Origin: Platycnemis pennipes
Taxonomy: Eukaryota; Arthropoda; Insecta; Odonata; Platycnemididae
Direction: 5' to 3'
DNA length: 64,000 nt
Assembly (NCBI GenBank): GCA_933228895.1
Contig: OW121846.1
Coordinates: forward strand, 6,541,915 to 6,605,914
Position numbers and translations under genes: made by a program. The notes under the pieces were generated by a model. The model was not told where the DNA came from and ran no database searches. It worked only from the letters and a program-made list of their open reading frames with translations. Shown here in pieces: positions 1 to 11,085 of the stretch (its first letter is position 1; every line of letters begins with the position of its first letter).

Positions 1-600
1 TTAAAATTCTCAGATGAATGGCTGTGATACAAACAACGAAAATGAGGTCAAACAATAAAATTTAAAAAAAAGCTGGACTTGAACCCTATATTTATTTTCG
101 TATACATGCCATAATCGTCACTTTACAATGACCGTAAAAACTCATAAAACGTTAGCTCTCATGGTATTACACAATAAAACATTTGGTGAATCATGGTTTT
201 AATTTTTTTACTTGTAATTTGGCAATTTTAAATATTCGAAATAACAGGTATTTCGATCCAGGAACGCTAAGAAATGTTGAAATCTCGAAAAACAGCGGGA
301 AAATATTATCAGGAAAATTTGCATTTCTCGCAGTTAACAGAGGTGGTAGGTAGTAATGAGGTTAAATAAAAAAGTTGAAAGGTTTCCTTAAGAAAGGGTG
401 GTACATAATTCCACGAATTGATAATCTCCTTTTCCAGGTCGATCCGAGTCAGAAGTCGTCAGCAGGGGTCTCGCGCTGTTAAAGGCCCTGACTATGCTTA
501 GATAAATTTATGACAGTATTGAGGATTACACGAATGCCTCCTACACACTTTGGAATAAAATAAACGAGAAAATCAACCAATCGTATAACCGCCAAAAGTA
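1..600. other. AT-rich sequence, no gene seen
   Basis: No convincing open frame, RNA gene or repeat is visible. It lies downstream of the Ret transmembrane exon on the minus strand, so it is probably Ret intron sequence. The last 100 bases may belong to the damaged LINE that follows. Confidence 0.5.
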
Positions 601-2045
601 ATGTTAACCTGCACCAAAATGATAATGAAATGCCATCGGAAATTCAAGAAATTGAAGAACACCGTGAAGAACATAAGGTTAGTAGAAAAAAAAGTGAAGG
701 AAGCTCAACATCAGCTGGCATTTCAAAAAGCAGCGGAACATGACATAGTGGTCAAAGAGTCAAGTTGGAACATCAAAGTCATGGAACATCAAACAGTCAA
801 GTTCTCTGCTAAAGAGAACTTGACTGGGAAATCAGTGGAAGATCGTTGGGAAAACATTAAATGTGGACTTTAGGAATCCGCAAAAGAAGTTCTTGGAAGA
901 AGAAAAGTTGTTAAGAAGAAGCCATGGATCACGGAAGAAGTCTTAGTGCAGATTGAAGAAAGTACAGGAATGTGAAAACTGAAGAAGGGCAGCTTTGCTA
1001 CAAAAGAGTAAGGAACGAAATTAGTCGCAAAGCTAGAGAAATGTGGATGAAGAATCTATGCGAAAACGTAGAAAAAACCTTGCACTTGGAAAGGCGGAAG
1101 TTGCATATAGGATAGTGAGGAAGCACTTCAAGGAACGGAATGCAAGATGCATTGGAATAATGGAGAACCTTTGATTGTAATTGAAGACAAAGTGAAGACA
1201 GAAATAAAATCTGGGAGAGTTATGCGACGGAAACAACCTCAGCTCGAAAGTGATCGAAGAGGAAAGCGAAGTCGAAAAGGATGATATGGGAGCATCAATA
1301 TTAAGATCGGAATTCGACGCAGCAGTAAGGGACCCTCGGATAAATAAGGCCTCTGGAATTGATGATATTCCCACAGCACTTTTAAATACAGGAGAGAAGA
1401 CATTAAGCCATCTTTTCAAAACCATCTGTGACATGTAATCACCAGGAGAAATACCCAGGAACTTCGAGAAAAACATCATTCTTTTCCTTAAAAATAAAAG
1501 AGCGGAGATATGCGAACATTTTTGGACCATGAGCCTGACGACATATCCTTCGAATTTATTGACAAGGATCATCTAGATAAAAATAGAACGAAGAGCAGAG
1601 GAGTTTCTGGACGAAGTTCCATTCGGATTCAGGAAAAGTAAGGGTAAAAAAAGCAATGATAGCCCTTAGGCTGCTCATAGAAAAGAGAATGGAGAAGAAC
1701 AAACCGACGTGCATTGCATTTGTGGATTTAGAGAAGGATTTTGACAACTTGGAATGGAATGCATTGGTTGTAATTCTGAAAGGAACTAAAAGGTCATACA
1801 ACGACCGAAGAGTAATCCACAGTTTGTTTAAAAATCAAGTAGCTGTGATTAAATCTGTACCCAGCCGTGAAGAAGCAAGAATAAAGAAAGGAGTTAGACA
1901 AGGCTGTGCACTGTCTCCCGTAATTTTCGATGTTTATTGTTAGGGAACTATCGTTAAAATCAAAGAGAAGTCTTCTGGAGTTAACATCTATGGACTATCA
2001 TATAATAGCCTGCTAGGATTCAACGGTGATATAGAAATTCCTCTT
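601..2045 (+). pseudogene. RTE-like LINE reverse transcriptase remnant
   Basis: Broken reverse transcriptase of a non-LTR retrotransposon. The clearest part is the frame at 1656-1943. It contains FVDLEKDFDNLEW (the first catalytic aspartate block of the RT palm, usually F-V-D-L-x-K-A-F-D) and, further on, KKGVRQGCALSPVIFD, the conserved R-Q-G-C-x-L-S-P block. The frame at 1250-1438 carries the upstream KASGIDDIPTALL block (K-A-x-G-x-D-x-I-P). The frame at 601-873 is a lysine-rich linker that precedes RT in such elements. These pieces are in order but in different frames with stops, so the element is dead. The F-A-D-D catalytic block is not seen; it should follow position 2000, where similarity fades. 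The VRQGCxLSP wording is typical of RTE-like LINEs of the kind annotated as craniofacial development protein 2-like. It differs from the main LINE family in this window. Confidence 0.75.
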
Positions 2046-2939
2046 CCACTTTCTCACTTTGATAATTAAAGTTTTTCCGAATTACTTAAACTCTACATTG
2101 ATTGGTACAATTGGTTTCTCATGCCATTTATCCTAGATATCATCCATTTAAAATTATCAGTCTTCAAAGTTGATCAATCTTTGGAAAAAACAGCCTCCTT
2201 GAATTTTCCCTGCTAATCTAGAAAATCACGCCGATTCTGCACCTTGGGAGATAAAAATTTTCCTTCACCATTTTTATTCATGCAGGAAAATAGTTAAAAG
2301 CTACATCTAGCTACAAAAAGTCACTAATTTCACGAGATTCTAAAAAATATCGTGAGTTAGCATTCGCGAGGCTGGAGTTTTTGCGGCCATTTGCGACGCC
2401 GATTGTAAAGTTGATATTTGCTCGCCGGCAACCGGGAATACACCTTCGAGGGCAGGACAGTGATTTGTTGATCATCATGCTGTCACAAACTATGCATATT
2501 TTAGAGGTCTACCAATGAAGAAGACCATCCATAGATGTTTCAATGGCTATACTAATGGATTAGAGCTGGTTAGAAACTTATCTCTTGCCTTGCATACCCA
2601 GTGTTCATTCTTAAGTCCAGTTTGACTTGCCGCCAATTGTTTTATGTGTTTTCCGCCAGGGTCGTGAGAAATTTGCGCGTTCTTTTTTTGTGCGTGTTAC
2701 CTTGGGAGGAGAACCAAGCAAGGACAGTTCACCTTGTGCCTCCGTTCGAGACGCTTCGAAGTTTTTTCGTCTAGCGCAAACAACGGCGACCAGCCCCAGC
2801 GTGTGTGCAACTACTCAGGATCCGCTGCTGAACGTAGCTGAAGACCACGTGAGTTTCACAGAGTGGCGGATTGTTAATTTAGCGGCCTTATCCCCATATT
2901 ATCTAATTTTTTAAAAATACAGTCCACTATAATCGTGCG
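2046..2939. other. No gene seen; possible BEL leader or LTR debris
   Basis: The left half is AT-rich and featureless. From about 2620 to 2890 the base composition becomes richer in G and C and an open frame of 95 codons runs on the plus strand, but its protein resembles nothing I know. Two short stretches here (2584-2608 and 2762-2790) recur at 3902-3955 inside the BEL gag remnant. This suggests the region is part of the same retrotransposon's LTR or leader. No LTR pair could be defined. Confidence 0.4.
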
Positions 2940-3016
2940 CGAACATTTTTTGGTCCTTCGGGCCGGATTAACCGTTTTTGTCTAACGCTGAATTTGCAAA
3001 TCATTGAGCAATTCCT

Positions 3017-3017
<1 letters not shown>

Positions 3018-3047
<30 letters not shown>

Positions 3048-3052
3048 TATAT
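3018..3052. repeat. (TA)n microsatellite
   Basis: A run of about 17 TA units with one interruption, between the BEL leader-like segment and gag. Confidence 0.9.
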
Positions 3053-3901
3053 GTTTGAACATTATAGCAAAACATATAGAAAGACAGTTGTATAATTCTA
3101 TCACTAGATGTTATGTTATATTATGTATGATTGTAATTGTGTTCTCTTGCGTCCAGATTGAAAATTCACTACATATCTAGTCTTTTGTCTCGCAAAAGCA
3201 TAGCGTAAGTTTAAATAGTTAGTTATTTCTATCAAACTTGGAGATATCGATAAAACGCCAGGTGACCCTGACACATCGAACGAGATCGAGAAATCCCTCC
3301 GGGTTCCCTCAAGGGAATTGCGGAAGCTTAAACTAATCAAGTCGCGTCGTTTAGTAACTTGTCATGCTAAAGAACAAACCCATAAGTTATCGCAGTATGT
3401 TTTGACAGATAGGGAATTATTGCCGGTGTTTAGTAGTACGTATTCCAAATTAGAGGAAGAGTACAGGGTGTTTAATTCTTTAACACGGGAAATTTTAGAA
3501 GCAATGCGGGGCTGGAAATAGAATCGTCGGAATTCGAATTGAATGCCAAAGTTGAAAATGAATTCAATGAAGTACGAGCTGTTGCCTTCCGAGACCGGAT
3601 CAACGCGGAAGGATCAAGGTCAGGAAGATCAGCCCCCCGCGTCAAATACCGCCCGACTACCGAAGATAAATACTCCGACATTTGATGGCGACTTTGCGAA
3701 GTTTAAGCAATTTTACGATGTATTGAACAGTTTTTCATTCTAATTGTAGTCTGTCGAGCATTGAAAAATTCCATTACCTCGTAGCTCCCGTGAAAGGTCA
3801 CGCAGTAAATTTGGTTTCTAGTCTGCCGTTGAATGAAAGCAACTCTGTGATTGCATGGCAGACCTTAGTGAAACAATACGACAATAAGCGATTATTAGCG
3901 A

Positions 3902-3955
3902 CTTTTTTTGTCTAGCGCAAACCACGGTGACTTGCCTTGCATACCCAGTGTTCAT
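3902..3955 (+). repeat. Composite duplicate of two upstream segments
   Basis: Bases 3931-3955 are identical over 25 bases to 2584-2608. Bases 3902-3930 match 2762-2790 with only a few differences. The two blocks are joined here in the reverse of their upstream order, and they interrupt the gag similarity between the LLAT and FNFSRL stretches. Confidence 0.7.
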
Positions 3956-4318
3956 GGCCAACTCTGGGAGAAATTATTTAATTTCTCCCGATTGCCAAAT
4001 AATTCGTTGGATCTTTTACAAGTATTTATTGAAAAATTTTCTGACAATGTTCATGCATTAGAATCCATGGGGATACCTGATCTATCGGAATTTATATTGT
4101 TTTATGTGGCATCCAAATCACTAGATAAGAATACTAGAAAACAGTTTGAATTAGAGAATAATAATGAAGGATTTTCCTCAATTCATTCACTTGTAGAGTT
4201 TATGAGGAAATATGTGAACATCCTCGGGAGCCAAACAAAATACAAATTGAACATTCTCAAAAAATTCGAATTCAATGAAGCTTGCGAAAACCTCTCTTAC
4301 AGCTGTAAAGGGTTCTGA

Positions 4319-4560
4319 AAAACGGGCGTCATGTCCCTTATGTCTTTTACCTCATCGCCTTTATCAGTGCAAGAAATTCATTGCGTATAGTGTCGAAAAA
4401 CGAAGAGAGTAGGTTAAATCAAAGCCCTTCCGTTACGATTGTTTAAATACCTCCCACACAGTTCAAAAATGTCACTCAAAAAAACCATGTAACTATTGTT
4501 CTCGAAGGCATCACTCACTGGTATGCCCATCAGGCACGCCAAAAAATAATTCATTCGTGC
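4319..4560 (+). pseudogene. BEL/Pao gag zinc-knuckle region remnant
   Basis: Two retroviral-type CCHC zinc knuckles can be read. The first, CPLCLLPHRLYQC (about 4333-4371), fits C-x2-C-x3-H-x4-C. The second, CNYCSRRHHSLVC (about 4488-4526), fits the same spacing. A stop codon lies between them. Such knuckles bind the genomic RNA during particle assembly and follow DUF1759-type gag in BEL elements, which agrees with the order here. The rest, to about 4700, has no recognisable protease. Confidence 0.7.
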
Positions 4561-4709
4561 CTCACGGTACAAACCACGACGAAGACAATGAAACGTTAGG
4601 TGGAACTAATCCAGAATCTGGTGTGAATAAGCATGCGGTAACTAATAGAATGTGCGGAGAGGAAGTATAGTGAAGTCACAAATCCTTCTTTTTTCTTATC
4701 AAAGGTGAT

Positions 4710-5257
4710 GTGGTACAACATTGTCTAATGCATAAAAACATAAGTTGGCTTTTTAATCATCCTGGCTCGCCTCATTTTGGGGGGCCCAGGGAAGCCAACA
4801 TCAAAGCAGCAAAGAGTCACTTAAAACGCATCATAAGTGATAAGGTTCTCACAGTTGAGGAGCTGACAACAGTACTCGCTCGCGTGGACGCAGTGTTAAA
4901 TTCCAGACCACTCACACCAATGACGTCAGACCATGAGGATCTGGAGCCGTTGGTCATTTTTTGGTCGGCGCTCCTCTTTCAGCACCTCCCGAACCAAATT
5001 TAGTTGCCGAGAAAACAAATATATTTTCTCGCTGGAATTTGCATTTCTGGAATCGATGGTCCAACGAGTACTTACAACAATTACCATCTCGTGCAAAATG
5101 GCATGTAGACCAACCCAATCTGTCAGTTGGAGATGTGGTGGTAATCAAGGGAGAAAAAACCACGCACCCCCAATTGGCAAGGGTTCATGAACTATATCCA
5201 GGGCCAGATGGTCGAGTTCGAGTGCTCACTGTTAGAACTGTTCAGGGTTTTGTTTAA
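4710..5257 (+). pseudogene. BEL/Pao integrase C-terminal remnant
   Basis: The frame at 4710-5003 contains FNHPGSPHFGG followed by EELTTVLARVDAVLNSRPLT, the standard end of the BEL/Pao integrase core (F-N-P-P-x-A-P-H-F-G-G, then V-x-A-x-L-N-S-R-P-L). After a frameshift near 4950 the frame at 4961-5257 gives WSNEYLQQLPSRAKWHVDQP and then VGDVVVIKGEKT, the small C-terminal barrel found in these integrases. The DDE catalytic residues are upstream and deleted. The element therefore jumps from gag to the end of pol. No 3' LTR with a recognisable partner is visible in 5258-5480. Confidence 0.85.
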
Positions 5258-5481
5258 ACGGCCAGTTCGTAAGTTGAGTAAATTACCGATAGGCATGTGA
5301 CTTACTTATAACATGTGGTTTAGTTTGTATTTCATGGTTTTAATTTTTAGTCTTATCTATTGAGTGCTATTTAAACTCCTGTTAATGAGCTGAGTCAACT
5401 TATGTATCAAACATTTATGTTATGACGGGAAAGTAACTTCGTTCATTATTTTTAAGAATAGTTATTTAATTTAACACTACT

Positions 5482-6375
5482 TCTACATATACACGATACC
5501 CTGCAAGCCACCGCGAGGATATGTGGCAGGGGGTGAATATCACCAAGCATGCACTACTAACATGCAAACCAGCAACTATAGGGTCTCATGCAACTAGATT
5601 CTTAGTATCTATATCATGCACTACAGACTACTCAGACTATTTATCTGGTCGAATATAGCATAATACGCTGGCTTTTTTAATATGTGCCTAACATCTTCAG
5701 TAAAGCTATCCGATTGAAATGTCTCTAATAGATTTAATCTGTACTTTAACCTACGCTCTGATAATGATTCCCACCCTAATTCTTGTATTAATTCTGATAC
5801 ACTACGTAACCTATCGTAACACCTTTTGACGAACCTAGCTGCTCTACGCTGTACACTGTCTAGTTCTCTACTCAAACCTAATTAATTAGGATCCCATACA
5901 CTGGCTGCATACTCAAGGTGGGGCCTAACTAGTGAAAAGTAGCATCGCTCTTTTGTCTTCTCATCACATTTCCCAAGTACTCTTTTTATAAATCCTAGCT
6001 TTCTCTTCGCACGGCCGCATATTTCCCGCATGTGTCTTCCCCACGATAATTCTTTAGTGATTGTTACACCTAAATATCTTACGGTTTCAACGTTTTCGAT
6101 CATCGTGTTACTAATTTTATAGGTACGCTCTATCGAATTATTCCTCCTCCAAAAATTGATAGCTACACACTTTTTAAGTTTGAGTTCTAACTGCCATTTG
6201 TCGCACCACTCTTGAATTGTATCTAAATCCTTGCTAAGCGATTTCCTGTCCTCTTTTTTTGATATACCCCTGTACACCACCGCATCGTCTGCAAAAACTC
6301 TAAGCTTACTACTAACTACGGTACCCATATCGCTTATGTATAAAAGAAATAGAGCAGACCTACTACGCTACCCCT
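5482..6375 (-). mobile_element. CR1/L2-type LINE copy A, 5'-truncated
   Basis: The 3' half of a reverse transcriptase and its tail, read right to left. The frame at 6328-5882 opens with LRVFADDAVVYRGI, which carries the catalytic F-A-D-D block. It continues through the thumb region (LGVTITKELSWGRHMREICG) to HLEYAASVWDPN. A single stop codon then breaks the frame, which resumes at 5875-5621 with LDSVQRRAARFVKRCYDRL. The 3' end is the family's conserved hairpin (about 5496-5530) with a short ATCTAC-like tail near 5482. The right border near 6375 is where similarity to the copy at 48581-51640 stops. Orientation is the same as Ret. Confidence 0.85.
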
Positions 6376-7439
6376 AGTAGACGTAAATGTTATGCATGAC
6401 ATCCGTTAAATATTTTATATAACAATATCTGACCAATATTTTTCATTATTATTTTGCAAAATTTTCCTTAATCGAACAGTCCCATAACGTAGGACTTCAA
6501 TTTTTCGAGAGAAGAAACATTTACCACAAATTAAATTTTCATAAAATTAATTAACGAAGAGGTGTTAACGCTTTACTGTCGCAGGTTTCAACTTTGCGGA
6601 TAGATCTCAAACCCTTCCGTTGCCATCCTTAGAGAGCACCCACTTTTGCAGCCGGACTCTGTTTACGTTCACTGTTACAATCGCTATCAATAGCCGTTAA
6701 CGCGCGAACTATTTTACTTTTGCCCTTGTCTTGGATATATGTTATTTACCTCGAGGTATTAAACCTTGACAAAGATTCAGTTCTCTCATCTGCGAAGTCA
6801 TTCCAAGTTGCATTCAAGCCCACGCTTTCTCCGTTCGTTGGGAGTACAACTCACATTCGTCTATGCACGCGCCTGCTCTCAAACGGCGACCGAAGTGTTG
6901 CACATCTGTGTGGACGACGGTGCTTCTGTCGGTGCAGGAAACGTTTTGTCGCTGGGAAACTCTCTCGGCTTTCCGTATTTTTGCCCCGTGCGTTCAGGAT
7001 CTCACACTGTTGTGATGGGGAATCCGGGATTTCCTGCATCCCGCGCTAGTGAAGTTACAGTTTGAACACTGGGTATTTATATTCAAGTGAATTATGTAGA
7101 AATTATTATTGCCTTGATTAAAAATGAAGTCAATTTCAATTTGTAATTGATATGTTGCAGGCGGAGTTTTCAAGATTGAATTTTAACTATGAGGCCAAGT
7201 TAACTTTGAGGTAAAGTCGATAGATATTTTACATCTAATACTAAAGTTCAAGTGAAATAGATACGATAGATGAGCAGTTATTTCTACTTTTGTGGAAACT
7301 TTCTGATGACTTCTTATCAATGATCTATAAACTAGAAGTCCACATCTCCATTCGTGTAGGTGGCGAGGATTTTTCTGTCAAACTAATCCAGCGTGAAATA
7401 AAGTTAAAATTGTAATCTAAAATTTAACTAAATGCTTAC
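6376..7439. other. Intron sequence, no gene recognised
   Basis: Bases 6700-7065 are richer in G and C and hold overlapping open frames of about 100 codons on the plus strand. None has a recognisable domain, and they lack a coherent splice structure. The rest is AT-rich. The region lies just downstream of the Ret transmembrane exon in the direction of transcription. Confidence 0.45.
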
Positions 7440-7605
7440 CTTCTTCTGTTAACAAAGACGCCACCAGCCAGAAATATGGAAAATGCAGCCATGACACCGA
7501 GGACAACTGCAATAAAGCAACTTTCACCGCAGGCTTCATGGTATCTCTCAAATCTGGCTTTATTATGATTGAGAGTTCCTGGGATGTCTCCACCACCAAC
7601 TCTGG
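7440..7605 (-). CDS. Ret: Ret exon: juxtamembrane and transmembrane segment
   Basis: This exon encodes the membrane anchor of Ret, a receptor tyrosine kinase with cadherin-like ectodomain. The reverse strand shows an acceptor (tttggcttacag) before 7605 and a donor (gtaagc) after 7440. The frame that fits the upstream exon's phase has 2 bases completing a codon. It runs through a short polar stretch, a pair of cysteines (HEACGESC) that parallel the last cysteines before the membrane in vertebrate RET, then about 22 hydrophobic residues (IAVVLGVMAAFSIFLAGG core). It ends with NRRR as a cytoplasmic stop-transfer signal. Exon phase is 1 in, 2 out. The other frames of the same exon either stop or are hydrophilic. 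The kinase exons must follow to the left; none was found in 1-7439. Confidence 0.85.
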
Positions 7606-8363
7606 CTGTAAGCCAAAGGAAAACTGCATGTATATCTAAAAATTACATGCATGGCATTTCAATCAGGTAGTTTCAAAATTTATAAGCCAACTGAGGACAT
7701 GCAAAAAGCACGATTAGGTCACAAAGTTTATGTGAACACAGTTCTCTCATTAGTTAAGAATTACTACACTTGGAGTGGCCAAATCAAATACGGTGTACGT
7801 TAATCTATAACAAAGTAAAGTATCAAGTTAACAGTTGTGTTATTTTCAGTGGACAATGATCAAATTATATACTTCGTTCGCAAAGAAAGCATTAAAACTT
7901 GTTTAATCAAGTTGATTGCAGCGTTTGGCATGTCATGAAATAAATCCATGATTGTCTGAGTGTAATGAGATTTCAATCTCCTCCAAAAGTAATAACATCG
8001 GAAAGGTATCCACGTTTTTTCTTTTAAAATATCGTCTACTGCTCTCAAATGTTTTGAAAGCTAGTTGCGATTGAGAAGTCAATGACAGGTGAGGGAACGG
8101 ATAGAGATGATTAATAGCATTCCTACGGGTTTTCATCACCAAGATATTTTAATTACCCACGCAGCCTATCATAATACTTTCGGTCCCCCTCCTTGTATTC
8201 CTATTATCAACTCAACCAAGGCTCGGGCCAATAGAAACCCCTATATGCATTCCTCAGCCTGACTCCAAATGAATGACTGCGTATCAAAAGCCACTCAAAA
8301 GTGAAAGAGTGGCTTATCCGTTTTGCCTGCGTCATCTACATATCACATGTGTTGTTGTTACAG
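7606..8363. other. Ret intron, nothing recognised
   Basis: AT-rich intron sequence between the transmembrane exon and the minisatellite. Short open frames only. Confidence 0.5.
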
Positions 8364-8840
8364 GTGGGACCGAGGTGGCCTTGGGAAGGAGGTGTGGTGG
8401 CTATGGAGGCACGGGTCGAATGCGCGAGGGGCCGGTGTGTGGAGGCCACGTGGAGGCTCTCCCCAGTGTCCGAGATGGTGGGACCGAGGTGGCGTTGGGG
8501 AGGAGGTGTGGTCGCTATGGAGGCACGGGTCGAATGCGCGAGGGGCCGGTGGGCGGAGGCCACGTGGAGGCTCTCCCCAGTGTCCGAGATGGTGGGACCG
8601 AGGTGGCGTTGGGGAGGAGGTGTGGTCGCTATGGAGGCACGGGTCGAATGCGCGAGGGGCCGGTGTGTGGAGGCCACGTGGAGGCTCTCCCCAGTGTCCG
8701 AGATGGTGGGACCGAGGTGGCGTTGGGGAGGAGGTGTGGTCGCTATGGAGGCACGGGTCGAATGCGCGAGGGGCCGGTGGGCGGAGGCCACATGGAGGGC
8801 GGAGGCCACGTGGAGGCTCTCCCCAGTGTCCGAGATTGTG
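8364..8840. repeat. 114-bp GC-rich minisatellite, four copies
   Basis: Units start at 8364, 8478, 8592 and 8706, exactly 114 bases apart, and are almost identical. The last unit carries an internal 18-base duplication near 8788-8805. Because 114 is divisible by three, several frames on both strands stay open and read as 38-residue repeats. Units alternate between ggtgtgtgga and ggtgggcgga near their middle, which suggests amplification of a two-unit block. It sits in the Ret intron between exons 20091-20252 and 7440-7605. I see no codon bias, start context or splice logic supporting a protein. Confidence 0.95.
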
Positions 8841-9606
8841 AGGCAGTGGCCGCCCGGAATGGAGCAAGGGATGGATTGCGGTTCGAGCTGCGTGGGGTAA
8901 GCATCGTCCCGACGCACCACTAAGGGTGTGCAGGCCCTTGGATCCGATTCCGGGGCTCGCGAAGGTGTACCGTATGTGAAAGGCCTTTGTTGTAAGTAGG
9001 TCCTAGGATATATGAAAACATAAATTGGGTTTAGCGGTGAGGGGACATGAGGGAATAAGTGGAATTACGGGAAGTTGTTAAAAAATGAAGTTATATACGC
9101 ATTATGTCGTCAGTGATAGCTAACTCACTCCAGTAAGATAGCAAATAACGAGCCAAAGAGAATGAGCCGTTTACTCTGCATGAAATCCTCAAGTGTGACG
9201 TCATAAAATTTTATTCAACTAAATTGTCTAACAAGGGGAGCGTCCGAGTTTCGGGTCTAGAATTTTGACGAAATTTGCCAGGCAGGTAGTCCTTGATTAG
9301 TTATTTATGAATCACCCCCATATAGGGTTATATGTCCAGAAACTTATTCGAAAAAGGTTTGAAATATTTTATTGCAAATATAAAGCTATTAATAATTATT
9401 TAAATAAAGTAAATATGACTGGTTAAATATGACTTATTATAAGTTATATTTAACCAGTGGAGTTTGGGTTAGGGGTAAAGTGCTCGCTTCAAAATGTCGA
9501 CGGCCCCACTTCGGGTTTCTCCGTCTTCAATTTTTTTTCATCGCAGTTTCGTTGTACGACTGTTCCTGGTTTAACATATTTTTAATCTGTTTGCCCCGGA
9601 TGCATT
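8841..9606. other. Ret intron, no gene seen
   Basis: Mostly AT-rich. Around 9465-9500 there is a short stretch resembling a tRNA A box (ttaggggtaaagtgctcgc), which could be the head of an old tRNA-derived SINE, but no convincing B box follows. Confidence 0.4.
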
Positions 9607-9681
9607 TTAACTATTTTACGTACTAATTACGCAATTTGCTAAATTTGCTACAATTACGTAATTAGTACGTAAAATAGTTAA
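9607..9681. repeat. Perfect 25-bp inverted repeat
   Basis: The left arm 9607-9631 (beginning TTAACTATTTTACG) is exactly complementary to 9657-9681, with a 25-base spacer. A partial third copy (acgtaattagtacgt) follows at 9703-9717. This is probably the remnant of a small hairpin-type transposable element. Confidence 0.9.
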
Positions 9682-9884
9682 TTACGTCATTTACCTAAAT
9701 CACGTAATTAGTACGTGGCGGAAATACTTCCGCACGCCCTGTCGTTTTTTGGGTATGAAATTAACGGAAGAACATGAAGTGTGATCGTGATTTTTAATTT
9801 CCGCATCTTCGGGCGAAATGTTCGGGTGGGAGAGAGTTTTGAACCAGGGACGTCGCTTGGAAATTGATAAAAAAACCATTTTAG

Positions 9885-11085
9885 AAAAGCGTTTGACAAA
9901 ATTCCCCACTGTAAGTTACTCGCGAAGTTAGCATCATACGGGATAGACAGTAACATAATAAGCTGGATAGGAGGCTTCTTACTTGAATGAACGCGTTCAA
10001 AGGGTGGTAATGAGATGGTGTCAGCTCAGGCAAAGTAAAACTTACATCGGGTGTTCCCCAGGGAAGCGTGATAAGCCCAATTTAATATCTTCTCTACGTA
10101 AATGACTTGAATACAGTAGTTAAAAATAGAAAGCTCCCGTCTTTTTGCCGATGAGGCAGTAGTCTATAAGGATATTAGAAATGAAGAGGACAGTCAGTCT
10201 TTAGCTAAGGATTTAATTACGATTGTCGATTGTTGTGTTAGTTAGCAGCTAGAATTAAATTTGAAGAAATGCGCGATAATGAACTTTTGGAAAAAGAATA
10301 GCCATTCCCGAAATAATTGTTGCATCAAAGAAAAGAATAATTACTGTAGAATCTATTAAATATTTAGGCATCACCATCACTGAAGACATTGGGTCAACAT
10401 ATCAGGGAAATAACTAGTGCAGCAAACCGTAGATTGGGATTCGTATAAAGGGTTGTAGGGAAATGCGAGCAGAAGGTACCGGAAAGAAGCTATTTTACTC
10501 AGGCCTCATTTAGTATATGGGATCCGAACGAGGAAGGTATGACAATAGAATTAGAACGTGTGCAAAGGAGATCCGCTAGATTTGTTAAAGGCCATTACGA
10601 TCATTGTATAAGTGTTACGAGTTTAATAGAAGAACTAGGATGGGAATTACTGTCAGAACGCAGGTTAAAATTTTAGTTAAACCTTTTAAGTAAATTCGAA
10701 ACAGATTTGTTCACAGATGACGTTCGAACCCCTGTGTATTATGCTAGGTTTGATCAGATTAACAAGATTAGAGAGATTGATTGTCGTACCGATGGATTTA
10801 AAATGTTATTTTTCCCGCGTGCCATAAGAGAGAACAATTGGCAACGTACCAAAGCGATATGCAGGTGAAATATTGTTAGAGTAGCCTGTAGTGCATGATG
10901 CATGTAAAATCAACCAATAATCCCTTTCTTATAATGGAGATACTAACAGTCTAGCCGCTTGTCACCCTATTATCTAGCATGTCTCCATTAAATATCCTAT
11001 TTGCATGTAAATAGTGTATGTTTGGTGATCTTCACCCTTTGCCACCCACCCTCGTGGTGGCTCGCAGGGTATTACGTAGATGTTG
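9885..11085 (+). mobile_element. CR1/L2-type LINE copy B, heavily decayed
   Basis: A 5'-truncated copy of the main LINE family. Translation in shifting frames gives, in order, the KAFDKIPHCKLL palm block (9885-9930), a GVPQGSVISP-like block near 10050 and a decayed F-A-D-E block near 10145. Further on are a thumb remnant (about 10360-10460), WDPNEEG (about 10520) with a following VQRRSARFVKG segment, and IREIDCRTDGFKM (about 10770-10810). The 3' untranslated part ends with the conserved hairpin (about 11040-11070) and gtattacgtagatg tail. Many frameshifts and stops show that it is old. Confidence 0.85.

Larger units (their letters stand above)
2940..4318 (+). pseudogene. BEL/Pao retrotransposon gag remnant
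   Basis: Remains of a BEL/Pao gag. A leader-like segment at 2951-2968 (ggtccttcgggccggat) resembles the leader I associate with BEL elements. The frame at 3318-3521 is a helical region rich in charged residues. The frame at 3543-3743 contains LPKINTPTFDGDFAKFKQFYD, the P-x-F-x-G-x-x-x-x-W/F-x-x-F-x-x-x-F signature of the gag domain known as DUF1759. The frame at 3908-4318 continues gag with LPNNSLDLLQVFIEKFSDNV and LDKNTRKQFELEN. The pieces lie in different frames and are separated by stops. A stretch of about 54 bases at 3902-3955 looks inserted. The zinc-knuckle region follows directly, but the protease, reverse transcriptase and most of the integrase are missing before the integrase tail at 4710, so the element has a large internal deletion. 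Confidence 0.75.

Noticed and set aside
1..7439. Ret kinase exons
   Set aside because: No glycine-rich loop, H-R-D or D-F-G motif was found on the minus strand; they are presumably beyond the left edge.
8273..8923. 216-codon and other long frames over the 114-bp repeats
   Set aside because: A codon-length GC-rich tandem repeat keeps several frames on both strands open; none has a domain or splice context.
9465..9535. Second tRNA-derived SINE head
   Set aside because: An A-box-like stretch is present, but no convincing B box follows.
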